From positions 310,001 to 374,000 of the forward strand of contig JADNRV010000008.1 of the NCBI GenBank assembly GCA_015499995.1: a stretch of DNA of 64,000 bases, read 5' to 3'. This DNA is from Flammula alnicola (Eukaryota > Basidiomycota > Agaricomycetes > Agaricales > Strophariaceae). The notes below the pieces were generated by a model. It was not told the origin of the DNA. It saw only the letters and a list, made by a program, of their open reading frames with translations, and did not search any database. Of the stretch, positions 25,028 through 36,629 are shown piece after piece (the stretch's first letter is position 1; the number at the start of each line of letters is the position of its first letter). A program made the translations under genes and the position numbers.

Positions 25028-27334
25028 TCAATACGACTCTGATATTGACTCTGATCCACTACGCGAAATCGAACTCCGGGCTTCTAGTGTCCCATTCTTG
25101 CTCACCCTGGGCCTGCGCGTCCTCTTGCGGATTTCTTGTATAAGCTTGTTCAAGCTTCTGTCAGCATCAGGGTACGCTTCAAGAAATCGGTTGTCGTTAC
25201 CACCCAAGCTGGATGAAACACATGAGCGGATGTGGGATACAACAAAAGGTGTGTAAAATCTCACCGCTGATACTCCGTGAATAGAAGCTCTCGCTGACTG
25301 CGCAAACTTCCTGTCTTATCCCGCATCAGGCCACTATACCATTTCGCCGGCCAGTCCTTCAAGGCAAGCCCAGTTTCTGGATCCACGTCTGTCCACTGCT
25401 TTAGGGCTCGTCGCCAGGCTCCAGCTGCACGGCCCAAGGAAGGAATAGAAACACCAGCCAAGGGAAGGGTCGACGGCGACACAGATTTACTGTTACTGCC
25501 ACCTGCGTTTGATTGCAACCCCATCTGAAGTTGATTCGACTCTGAGGGCCCACGGCTGAATCCCATCTGTTGCATTGGCGTTACGTTGATGCCTCCTTCC
25601 ATCGTCACTGGCTGGATACTTGTTTGCGAAAGGGCTGACTGGACAGTGGTGGCTAAGGTACGGATATTTTCAGTCACAGAGGCGCCGAGCTGACGAACTT
25701 CCTCTGCAGTCGCTGGCTTCATTGCATTGTGGTCACCCAGGAAGAAATCAGCAGGCTCGATTGGGATTGGATGGAGGGCATCGCCATGGCTATTTTCAAA
25801 ACTTTGAAGTGAGTCGACGAGATATTTGATCAATGTGTCGCACTAAAAGAAGGAAAAGAAGGAATTAGATACAGAAATTCTCGGTCAGTATATTATTGAA
25901 TGACGCACATGTTCGCCGATTGCCCAACCACCCCACCATCGAATCCGATTCAAGGACCACCGCTGGCCGAGTGGAGCAAACATAAATCGATATTGGGCAC
26001 CTCCTCGTCGGAAAGAATGGGTGGTGTATCGCTTTTGGGTCCCTGACCGTTCACAAAAGTTGGTCAGCAATGGCTGAAGACAATCATAGCTCATCTGCCG
26101 GTCTGTGCGAATGACACCATTGACGCCGATATGTGGGAAGAGGTAGTCTTCTGGGGCGAGCTTCCTTCCGATAACGTTCTCGAGGAAACTCTTCCATCGG
26201 AGCAAGTGAGTATGCATATCCATCTCTGGAATTACCTGCTTATAAATGTCATACATACAAGCTAGAATACAAGGTGAGTAAGTTACGGTGATAATAGCGA
26301 TACTAACACACCTTCTCGTGGGCCATCATAGCCCTTCTCATGTTGCCATCCTTTTCGATCCAAGAGTTCGACTTTAAAGTGTGGAATGTAATAGGGGGCT
26401 GGCCCGACGCAATTTTCTTTAAGATCGCGTGCTTGAAGGCTCAGCAGCTCGAAACACCTGTGGAGTCAAGCCGGTTAGTTCAAGTTATCAGAGATATAAT
26501 ATTATTACTCACCTTGTCCACAAAGTGAACCCAGAGGACATAAAGCCCCGCATGAATCCATGCTGTAGACGGAGTTTCAGAGCGGCAACAGTGTCTTCAA
26601 CTTCGCTCTTCCATCTCTCATCGGTAAGCCACTCATCTGGGCATTCCTTTGCTGACCACCGCATCAGGTGCTGCAGCTCCTCGAGTGTCATGGCCTCTGC
26701 ATGATTGCGAGTTGCAGAGGCCCCTTTCGACTTGTCGCGTGTCTTGATCGACTGCACCACTGCCTTGACGCTGGAGGCGCGTGCTGGACATCCCTTCACC
26801 TCGCCAGTAGCCTCGTTGAAGGAGTACTCGCCTGCGTACTTTTCTCCATCCCTGTTTGCCGAGTCAGTAGAAATAAATTTAGAAATGTATAAAATGGAGA
26901 TATGAAATTCAAATAACATACATATTATCCCAGAGCATCGCAAATGCAGCATGAATTCCATCAGCGGTATCTTTCCCGCATCCTTCATTGAAGCACTTCT
27001 GAACGAGAAACATCTCAAGTGCATGCGCCGAATATTTGTTAGGCGCCGGTTCATCGAATGCCTTTTCCAAGACGGCAATACAAATACCATCATTACAGGG
27101 CCCGTGAAGTTCATCCTTCTTCATTTTCGCAACAAGATTCTTCAAGAAACCTTTACCCCGTGAAAGATGACCCCGGTAAGCAGTATCAGTATTCTTCACT
27201 GAGTTATATTTTGAAACTTCAGCTTCGCGGATTCCCTGCAGGCCTGATAAATTGTCTGACTCAATGCCTGTGGTCTTGGGCGCATGTTTACGGTGTCTCG
27301 ATTTGGGATTTGAAGTCGGCGTAGCTCGAGGCAT
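25028..27334 (-). CDS. Tyrosine recombinase (Crypton-like integrase)
   Basis: DNA breaking-rejoining enzyme of about 670 residues, six exons. ATG 27334 (MPRATPTSNPKSRHRKHAP, basic start), stop at 25028-25030. The full catalytic set can be read: box-I Arg in TRCFELLSLQARDL (near 26460), the H-x-x-R block THSFRRGGAQYRF (near 26010), WWGGW (near 25930) in the third position and the nucleophile Tyr in CDTLIKYLVDSL, created by splicing of the intron that follows GEH. The N-terminal part resembles a SAM-like core-binding domain; the C-terminus is Ser/Arg-rich. All five introns are GT-AG and keep frame, so the gene looks functional. It differs from Starship captains (DUF3435) as far as I can judge; Crypton-like is inference. 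The XPG nuclease gene lies 173 bp upstream in the same direction. Confidence 0.85.
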
Positions 27335-27507
27335 TTGTAATAGAGAGATGAAATATAAAGCTAGTGACGGAAAGATAGATAAAAAATGTAAGAGATGGCG
27401 CAGGAGCAGCAAAACGCGAATGATGTCTCAGTATGCGCCCCTATTTTTTTGGTAAATAATGACGGTTGTGCCAAAACTACACGGAAGCGAGCTAATAATA
27501 TGTGATT

Positions 27508-29539
27508 CTAAGGAGACGGCGACGGTGTACATAAATTCACATGGCCCAGAAAAACGGGCCCGAGACCAGCACCAGTGGATGACCCTTGGACAAATTCACT
27601 GTCTTGCAATTTATTGTTGATGATGATCGGGCTAGTTGCAGAAGCTGGCTCTTGGTCTTCATTGTCGACGAAGATAGGGTTTGCCGCTGAAGCTCCAGCC
27701 TCAGGAGGCTCTAATGAAGTGGCAGCGGCAAGAACCTATGAAATTTTAGTTTGTATAGTTGTAGACACAAGAACCATATAGCAGCTTACAGGAGGATAGT
27801 TCACTACCGGTGGAACAGCATTCCGTCCTCGAAATTGTCCGACAAGGTTGGGCAGTGCAGCCCTAAGAATAGAACCTGGAATCCAAAAAGAGATCTTGGC
27901 GCAGTCAGATTCAAGGGTGAGCGAGTGCGATGTGGCATCCAGTCCAAGAGCCGTGTCATGGAGAAGACCGTGAGTTGAGATCTGGACAGTGTAGCCATGT
28001 ACATCGGGATGAGTTGAGCGACTACCCGGACCGAGTCTGGCTTGACAAATTCGAAGGACATGTACAGTTGTCAATAATCCTTCGGGAACTCGGGTGTCAC
28101 TGGCATAAAGTGCTACGCGTCTATCAGGGTCAGGAAGCTGAATTAAAATGACATGAGCATACACAAATATAACATAATCTGTTTCATACCTGCAACAGGT
28201 GTCGAATAGCAATACCCCGCCACAACGTCTCCTTAAAGCGCGAGACGATATCTCCAGATGACCCCCAAGAAAAGAACTTCTCGCACAATGTTGCAATCTC
28301 ACTGAGACGAGGCTGACGAAGTTGCCAAGATGAAGTGTCGGGAATCTGATCCATTGTCCATGATGTAAGGGGCTGGGCATATTGCAAAAGCAAGTCGATC
28401 GAGGGAAAACTATCAGTTACATTCTTGACGAGTGATGGATACCTTCGACCTAATATATTCTGAGGATCATGGGCTAGAAGAATCCGGAATTTGCGGCGCC
28501 AGTCACACAGAAATTCCTTCAGCCCTGCCCGAGATGTCGATGTCGATGCTGCTATAAATAAAGATTTTGCCAGTTCACTCTGAGCGAGTAAACGTGCAGT
28601 TTTCCATCCGCAACCCTCGAGTCCAACCTCGAGTTTGAATGAGATAGAATAAAAGAGAAATGAGCTGATATGAGACTGACCTTGTCATAGTCACCACCGC
28701 AGAGAATGGCCATAAAAAAAAGGGCCTCGCGACTCAACGAAACCCTGGGATTGGTTTTGATAGACTCGGAATTAAAAACGGTGACTTGATCACCGGCTTC
28801 TTTGACATTGCGCCTATGATGGATAAAATCATTAGAAAAGATCAATGAGGTTCAATCGAGATTGCGCACATGCGTATTACACAATGAGCACCAAAAACTA
28901 AGTTATCGTTATCCTCCGAAATGATCGCATCGATGAAGTTTCTCCTGTTCAGCTCAGCGAGGTCGGCTTCAGCTTCTCCAGCAGCCTATATAAAAAAGAG
29001 CAATGATTTATAAAAAATATAAATGGCATGATGCAAAGCTTACCGTATACCAGAAAAACCCAAATGCCTCAATGAATTTCTTCAATGGTGATGAAAGCCA
29101 ATGTGGCTTTCCGGTCTTGACGTTGACTCCCCTCTTCACTTTTGGCCGATCGGGACCATCGAAAACAAAGATAGGAATGATTGGCAGGGTCAAGAGACGG
29201 CAGAGACGATAGAAGAGAACCCGGACTGCTGGATTTTCGCCAGCTCGGGTGCCTCGCCCAGGCCTAAAGCTGATCGCCAATTGAGCTTCATTCATCCAGA
29301 TACTGATTGGACAAGTCAGCAGGATAACGATAGTAGATGGTCATGAATGCACCTTGAGTCGATTCCAACAAATAGACACTGTTCCAGATGGCGCTCTCGC
29401 TCAAAGCCCTCCGTGACAGCAATCTGTGTTAATGTCCTCGTTTGAGATGCAGCAGACAGAGCCTGCAGAAGAGGTTTCTTCAGAATTTGAACACACATTC
29501 TGACCTTGAACATACCAGCCACAAGTCACGAACACCCAT
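27508..29539 (-). CDS. XPG/FEN1-like PIN-domain nuclease
   Basis: Structure-specific nuclease family member of about 520 residues. ATG 29539 gives MGVRDLW, the canonical XPG N-terminus, joined over an intron to a basic helix region. Visible acidic active-site blocks: VGIDSSIW (Asp), FVFDGPDRPKVKRG (Asp), GEAEADLAELNR (two Glu), SEDNDNLVFGA (Asp pair) and GGDYDKGLEGCG (Asp pair) leading into the helix-hairpin-helix. The last exon is an acidic, Pro-rich tail ending at 27508-27510. No frame break or missing metal ligand was noticed. Such PIN-like genes are expanded in Agaricomycetes. Here the product may serve the adjacent recombinase, for example by processing flaps or branched intermediates during mobilisation. 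That link is inference; the nuclease family call is firm. Confidence 0.87.
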
Positions 29540-31247
29540 TTTGAAAGAAGAGAGATGTTGAAAGTTCGAAGCGAGGTTAAAAGTTTGAGATCTGAGTCAA
29601 CACAGTGAGAGTTCTATTTAGAATATAGGAGATATGAGAAATGAGAAGAAAATCATAATGCTGCCTCTCTTGCTTGAAGAGAATAGCTAGAATCATGGAA
29701 TGGTGGAAAGTAAATGCTATCCTGAAGTTAACGCAGTACAAGGAGGCAGACGGACGCTCAGAGTCCAAAACTGTGCGCGTTATCTGATCTGTGATGACAG
29801 AACTTCTTTGTCATGTGACTGATGCGCGTTGTGCAACGCGGTTTACATTCTGACCCACTTTGGGCACCCTGCAGTGGCTATCAATAAGACGTGCATTGGC
29901 AGGAATAAGAACTCATAAGAACTTATGTGCGATGAATTTACAGTAAATCGTTATAATTTACAGGATTTACGAAGACGAGCCAAACCAAGTCGAAGCGCAT
30001 ACTTGGAGCTGCACCCTGACTGCTCTGATTTACCAAGGCTTCTTATTCGGTAGAAGGCTTATTCGGTAGAGGTTCATATTCGGTAGAGCCCAACATAAGC
30101 CCACTGCCCCCAATCCAAGCCCGATTTTGAATAAACAGAAATACAAGATCCAGATTCCAACCCTAAGTCATACAAGGCTACTACAAACTGTATATTGGGG
30201 TTGAACGTTGAACGTTTGAGCTTTGGAGTGAATATTCAGCCTCCTTAGCAACTCTGAGTGCGAGTCTATGTAAATAATCTAATCTACATTCCCTTCAGAT
30301 AGGCTACAAACTCAAGTGCGCATGCCCTTGAAGTTGGCACCGTGGTCATACCAGAAGGTTGCATGCAACACCCTACGAGCCTGATCAGTGATCTCTCCCC
30401 ATACTCTCCTTTCCGTCGCAAGAAAGGAGGGGTCTGCCACTGCAACGATGTATCCAATGTATCCAGTGCCCTCGACAATGCCAACCAGACACACAGCGTC
30501 GACTATTTCATTTCGCAATCACTGTCTTCTTTTTGCAAGTTGCAACGGTGATTGGCTGGGAGGTGAGGCGGAAACACCGCTGCACGGTGCTGCACGCAAT
30601 GGACCGCCAGGGACCGGCCATACTTACCCATTGGCAGTGTAAATATGTCGACATGGTCGTGGAAGCTAGGCCCTGTGCTCGGACAGTGGGAGCGAGTAAG
30701 CGAGATCATCGCAGATTGAAGGGGAATCCGGGCGATTGCGCAATTTACGTTGTAAATCGACCAGTCCCTTGTAACGGTAAATCTATCGAAATAACCCTAC
30801 TTATATCAACACAGATCGATTGTCATCTGTTGTATATGGTCTGTCAGGAGAGACTACAATTTACCTGATTTCAGAGTCAACAGCCTCCCGCGGCATTCAA
30901 GCACTGAAAATCTCCATCAAACTGCAGAGAAGGATATATTTCTGTCGTCCATCACCGGCACCGTAAGCTTCTCCGAGACTTCCGCGAAGAGCATGCTGTG
31001 CAACATCGCCTTCTTGCTAAAGCTCCCATTTCATCTCAGCCCAGATTTCTTGAATGGGACAGTTACCACACCAGAAAACCAATTTTGGTACATCTTCACG
31101 CCCCCACAGGACAGCCCTTTCGGGTCCGTTATTCAGATTCCATGAATGCCGCACTCAAATGAAGATGTCAACCCAACCCTGACCAGAAAGGCAAGCCAGG
31201 TGAATGGAAAAGTGCGCTGAGCGCCACTAACAACGCATCCCTTCACT
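29540..31247. other. Intergenic region, right flank of the recombinase/nuclease pair
   Basis: 1.7 kb with no confident gene. It contains the promoter of the nuclease gene, a small cluster of CTTATTCGGTAGAGG-type words near 30040-30090, and a minus-strand stretch at 30312-30518 without an ATG start whose translation (for example VCLVGIVEGTGYIGYIVAVA) looks coding-like but matches no family I know. No clear terminal repeat of a mobile element was found. Confidence 0.5.
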
Positions 31248-33216
31248 ATGCCTACACTCAGCACAACAATCGAGGACACGTCGCCTGTGATCATCTACTC
31301 TGGCAATGGGGGCGGGGATTGGACTGCGGGGACCTCCAGGCAGGATCCATTCGCTGACCAGTGAGTCTCAGTCCACGTCGCGCTTTCGCCCCGTCTGATG
31401 AGGTGTGCAGGTACTCTCAGAGCAGCTTTATGGTGACGCAGGTTGATAGAGCCGACGTCTCCTTCACTTTCTACGGCACTGGGGTGCAGTTATACGGCGC
31501 TAAACGCCCAAACCATGGCCCGTACCAGATCAGCATTGATTCTTTCGTGTATCCTCAAGTAAATGGCTCTGACCCCGACGATCCGGGAACCTTCCAGACA
31601 GCTTTGTTTTCGACTGTGGCATTGAACAATGGCTATCACACAGTCAGAATGACGAATTTGGGAACAGCTTTCTTGGACATTGATTTCGTGCGTCCTTCCT
31701 TGCTCCAATACGTGCGAATACTTCCCAACCGCACAACGAAATATTCTTAGATTACGTGGCAAACTCCAGTTGGACTAGCCAATGAATCTCTTATGGCGAT
31801 GACTGTTCAAGACTCGGACCCATCATTCAAGTACATGCCAGCATCGGTATGGAATGCAAATCCATCTAATCTGGGGATGTTTTCCGGGGGTTCGGGGCAG
31901 TGCGTCTATTTTTCTACTTGTGGAGTGAAAACGCCGTTGAACTGATCTTCTTAGCGTAACATCAACTGCTGGAGCATGGGTTGAATATACATTCGAAGTG
32001 AGCATCATCTGACCTAAACAGTTTGCGACCTCCTGATGGTTCCATAGGGTGGGCCTTTTTCGGTAGTAAATCTTTTTCTATCTGCTAACCTATGTGGTCA
32101 GGCGATTCGGTTGCTTTGTTCGGTCCTGTGGGTCCAAGCTGTGCACCATATTCCGTGCAATTAGACAGTGGGACACCTGCGAATTACTCTGCGAATAAGC
32201 AGTTCTACCGACCGCAAATGGTGCTGTATCAGGCCAGCGACCTTGGAGGTGGACAGCATACAATTAAGCTGGAATCTCAGGCATGGAACAACTCTGGATT
32301 GACGTTCGCTATTGACTACGCGCAAGTCTTTACCACTGCATCGCTCCAGCACATGTGAGATCACTTCCTTCCCGTTTTCGATATAATTTTGATAATCTAC
32401 CGAAATGCAGGAAGTCTGGGTGAGAAATGTTCCTGCTCCTGCTCCTGCCACTTCGCTCACCTACCTTTCGTCAGATTGTCTGCCGGCGCCATCGTAGGCA
32501 TCTCGATCGGGGCAATTGTGGCCTTGATCGCCCTTATAGTTTCCTTCTTCGTCTTCCGCCACCGAAAGCCTTTGACATACCGGAAAATTTTCCGCCTAAA
32601 GGGCAAATCAGAAACCTCTGCTCGTGCAGCTGAAACCTTTGAATACAGGCCCATCGAGTCGATTTCGAGCCATGGCGCACCTTCGAGTTCGCATGGGCTC
32701 CTTCGCTCACAGGTTTCGCATTCCTCGTTGCAAGCGACGCCGCCGTCTACTGGTCTCTGGCCCTCTTCTGGAGGGACCTATGGAGGGACCTATGCTTCGT
32801 CTACCGCCGACCTGTTACCTGGAGAGCGATATGGACCAAATGTACGGTTTTGTGTCCTCGTTCATCTTTCTTATACATGTAGGCTGACGGTTACATTTCT
32901 GATTATATAGACTCAAGTGATTACGATACCCTTCACACCAGATGGGAAATACCGGCCTGATATCATACCCGCGCCTCAGCTCATGCCTCCGCCTCAAGGC
33001 GCGCGACGGACGCCATCCTTCGGCCAGAACCAGACGTTGCATGCAGTAATGGATGGAGGACTATCAGGCGCTGGCGCCAACCGGGAGTCGAGAGTAGAAG
33101 ATCGACGGCCTTCTCAGCCTGCTGCTGTGCTCGCTCCTGTGCGGCGGCCTGTGAATGTCGTGAGGGATACAACGCCGCCGCCGCCGGAATATCGACGCGA
33201 TCCTTTATGGTTATGA
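31248..33216 (+). CDS. Single-pass membrane protein A with beta-sandwich ectodomain
   Basis: 505-residue protein in nine exons, one of three paralogs in this window. The N-terminus (MPTLSTTIEDTSPVIIY) has no signal peptide. The ectodomain is beta-rich, in two repeats resembling galactose-binding-like folds: GVQLYGAKRPNHGPYQISID and DSVALFGPVGPSCAPYSVQL. One membrane span (AIVGISIGAIVALIALIVSF) is followed by RHRK, predicting outside-N, inside-C topology, then a long Ser/Pro-rich tail. Exons: 31248-31360, 31411-31687, 31751-31899, 31955-31997, 32048 (one base), 32102-32354, 32411-32419 (nine bases), 32475-32841, 32911-33216. The one-base exon is needed to keep frame; see findings. Function unknown; perhaps a surface or wall sensor. 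Confidence 0.82.
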
Positions 33217-34445
33217 TAATGGATGTGAAGTTTGGGTGACTGGTGTGATTTTCTTCATTTTTCTACGAACAATCCCTAAAAGTGAATGTGTAAAAATAAT
33301 GACGGACCTTCTGGACCTTTTCTGCTTTTCATTTATTCAAGTTATTGGTTTCATTTGCCTTACGCCTTACGCTCTTTTTGAAGTCTTCCTTTATCGTATT
33401 GTGTTTTCAGAGGACTGTCTATGTGAATGGACTCGGACACGTTGATATTAATTCTACATTATCTTGCCAATCCCTCTTGCTTGTATTCTTATATTAACTT
33501 GCCTGTCTGTACATTTGACTTTCTTGGCGTTCTCAGTCTGCAGAGCGAACCAAGATTGGGCTTGTGAGCCTATAATGTGCATTATCGATATCGGTTCCGA
33601 CGTCTTTCCTCCTTTTCTCCGCTCTTTATTTAAGATTGTGATAACATTAGATTTGGAGTAGATGGCATTTCCCTCTTCACTATACTCTGTACATTCGCAA
33701 AGTTCTCAGAAGATCGGGATCCTAGACCCCGCATGATAAGAACTGCTCTTTACGATGGCATCTTTTGTAAGGCTTTCCTTTCTCTTATGTCTGGGGTACT
33801 GACGATGAACCCCAACCTTGATTCATGCTCAAAAGTGATAAATGCTTGCAGCAGACTGATGTCATAGATACTTCGACGGTGATACTTGGGTTCCGGATCC
33901 GGATACCACGGTGTCGTACAAGGGAGCGAGGACTGGAAGTAATTGGCGCATATGCTCATTCTCCAATATTACCGATGTCCGACGGAGAAAAGGACGTCCG
34001 CACGAGTTCTGGTCCACGGGATGAGCAAGCGTTATCTTCAGCAGCTGGTGATAACGAACTTTCAGATACGGATGGATAAATCGGGTAAAGAGTAGGGCAA
34101 TGGGTGAACTGCGCCGCCATACCTCTTCATCGCCTTGAACAGCATCCAGAAAGTCTGTGGGCTTGGAGCACCAATGGATAAAACGTGGACATGAAACTCG
34201 CAAACAGGAAGGCGAAGTTCAAGGTGCCGCTTTTCCGAGCATGTGTCACGTGATGTATCAAGCACCGCGCGGAACTAAAACTTTACAGTTCGCCTCCTCT
34301 TCTCCCCTACTAGCACAGTACTTTCTCGTGTTTGCGGCGCTGCCCCCTCTCTTCTGCCCCCTCCTCTTACATCCATAAAAGGGTTGCAAAGGACAACTCT
34401 TATAGACAATCGTTTAATGCTCGGTTCACGGCCTACTAGATCATC
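33217..34445. other. Intergenic region
   Basis: 1.2 kb between membrane protein A and the mitochondrial carrier. It holds the 3' flank of A and the promoter of the carrier, with CATAAAAG near 34374. Open frames on both strands lack ATG starts or family resemblance. Confidence 0.55.
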
Positions 34446-36174
34446 ATGACCAGTATAGCGGCTAGCAGCTCGCCCTCGACTGCATCACAAACACCACAAA
34501 GCACCACATCTGCGGTGCTCATATCCCCTACTCCTAATAAATCACTAGTATGGATCAGTCCGGAGGTTGCGTCTTATTTTGTCGGTGAGTACTCGATCTG
34601 ACCTCCCTCGGTTCTCCGAGAAAGTACAAGGAGGAACTAAATCATAATAAATTATGCAGCTGGAGGATGTGCGGGAGCTGCTTCGCGGACAGTTGTAAGC
34701 CCTCTGGAAAGGCTGAAGATTATCCAGTTAGTTTATCTCTTTGATTTAATATTTTACGTTTGAACTGACATAATCATGCACGGTCCAGGCAAGTACAACC
34801 GCGCGGGAGTGATGCACAATACAAGGGTGTATGGAGTAGTCTACTTAGAATGTGGAGGGAAGAAGGATTTCAAGGATTCATGAGAGGGAATGGGATTAAT
34901 TGTCTGCGAATTGTGCCTTACAGGTGAGCATCGTTATTTGTGGCGCTGCAGCCCTCATGACCGTCCACGGTCCGTCCATCTGGGATTGTACTTACCCAAA
35001 TGTCTTCCAGCGCTGTCCAATTCACCACGTATGAACAGTTGAAGAAGGTTAGTTCCTCGTTGCTTTCCTCCCCAGTGCCCATGAGTCTGACGTCATTGTG
35101 CTTATATTTTCCCAGTTCTTCACGAAACATGGGTCGAAAGAACTCGATACCCCAAAACGACTCGCTGCCGGTGCGCTCGCTGGTATTACTTCTGTCTGTG
35201 AGTACTCGGACCACCTCCACAAAGACATGATATCCACCTATTTAATCACGCAATTATCCCTGACCATGTTGTGAAATTTACAGGCTCGACATACCCTTTA
35301 GATCTTGTTCGGTCCCGCCTTTCGATTGCTACAGCTTCTGTTCCTCTCACCGCTGTAGCCCATGCACATAAAGTTGCACCAGCCACAGTATCAACGATAC
35401 CCGTCCAAGCGAAGCATGCGTTAGCATCTGCTTATCATACATCGTCGGCCGTTGCCTCGAATTTGGCAACGGCCGCTGGAGCTACTGCATCCGCATACAC
35501 CAAGGCGGATCTGACTATCTGGGGCATGACTCTGAAGATCATGCGTGAAGAGGGAGGCGTGCGTGCGCTCTATCGCGGGTTGGTGACGACCGCTGTGGGC
35601 GTGGCGCCGTACGTTGGGATTAACTTTGCCGCGTACGAGTTTCTTAGAGGAGTCATCACACCTCCTGGGAAGAGCAGCGTGTGGCGGAAGTTGAGTTGTG
35701 GAGCGTTGGCTGGTGAGTGTCACTGGCTCTGCTCTTATCAATGAGCTTACTTTGCCTTTTTGATCCCACGCTGACTGTGTGTATTCGAAATGACGCAGGC
35801 TCAATCTCTCAAACGTTGACCTATCCATTCGACGTGCTGCGGCGCAAGATGCAAGTGACCGGCATGCAAAATGGCTCGATCAAGTACAATGGCGCAATTG
35901 ACGCGTTGACGAGCATCGTTCGCGTGGAAGGAGTCGCAGGGCTGTACCGAGGCCTCTGGCCGAATTTGCGCAAGTGTCCCATTTCTCTTTCATGCGTGTG
36001 TTCATCGTGAACTTACCTTGTTCATTTGGCAGTCAAAGTCGCTCCGAGCATTGCCACATCCTTCTTCACGTATGAGCTGGTAAGTTCACTCCTTCCTGCC
36101 TTTCTCCCCCCTTTGGTTAATATTTGTGGTGGTGTTTCTCCTTTCAGGTGAAAGAGTTCTTAATTCCCCCATGA
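34446..36174 (+). CDS. Mitochondrial carrier (SLC25), YPR011C/SLC25A42-like
   Basis: Inner-membrane solute carrier with three mitochondrial-carrier repeats. Signature motifs: SPLERLKIIQQVQ (repeat 1), STYPLDLVRSRLS (repeat 2) and TYPFDVLRRKMQV (repeat 3), all with the Px[DE]xx[RK] core. Other family blocks are GFMRGNGINCLRIVPYSAVQF, ALYRGLVTTAVGVAPYVGINF and GLYRGLWPNLLKVAPS. This resembles most the yeast YPR011C (adenosine phosphosulfate carrier) and CoA/ADP carriers of the SLC25A16/42 branch; which substrate applies cannot be decided here. ATG at 34446; a Ser/Thr-rich N-terminal extension precedes repeat 1, and a 60-odd residue Ala-rich insertion sits between the second signature and the following helix (35340-35500). 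Stop at 36172-36174. At least seven short introns, all in frame. Confidence 0.9.
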
Positions 36175-36629
36175 TTGCTATGGAATACTATGGAATGGAC
36201 GGACGCCTGTGGATTCTGCTTCAAATTAGATTTGTGGATCTTTATCTTAATGCTCATCTACATTTTGAATTTTCCGATGTATTGGATGCGGAGAGAGATG
36301 GGGGGAGATTTTACTTGTACATTCCTGCGTAGTTTGAGATGATAGACGGAGGAGTGGTGTATATAAATCTGTCAATGTAAACTTACAATATTGAGCAGCG
36401 GTAAATTGAGCAGGAAGAACATCTGAAGAGAAAACAGCAGATTGTGTCATGGCTATACGGCCCGATCTGGCCCGATCGGCGATGTCGGCACTACGTATCA
36501 CGTGAATGTATTCCAACTGTTTTTCGATTGCGAAAAAAACACTAAAAAAACTCTTCAGTGAAGTTGCGGTGGTACTGGCATTTTACTCGCTCTGTCAACA
36601 TTACTATGCTCTGGCCAGCCTGCTCATGT

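Noticed and set aside
27335..27412. N-terminal extension of the recombinase (hydrophobic MLLLRHLL-like)
   Set aside because: Starts with a non-ATG codon; the ATG at 27334 followed by a basic stretch fits a DNA-binding protein better.
22831..29965. Similar words ATAATTTACCGG (22834) and ATAATTTACAGG (29950) as possible direct-repeat borders of the recombinase unit
   Set aside because: Only about 11 of 12 bases match, AT-rich, with unrelated flanks. Too weak to call integration sites.
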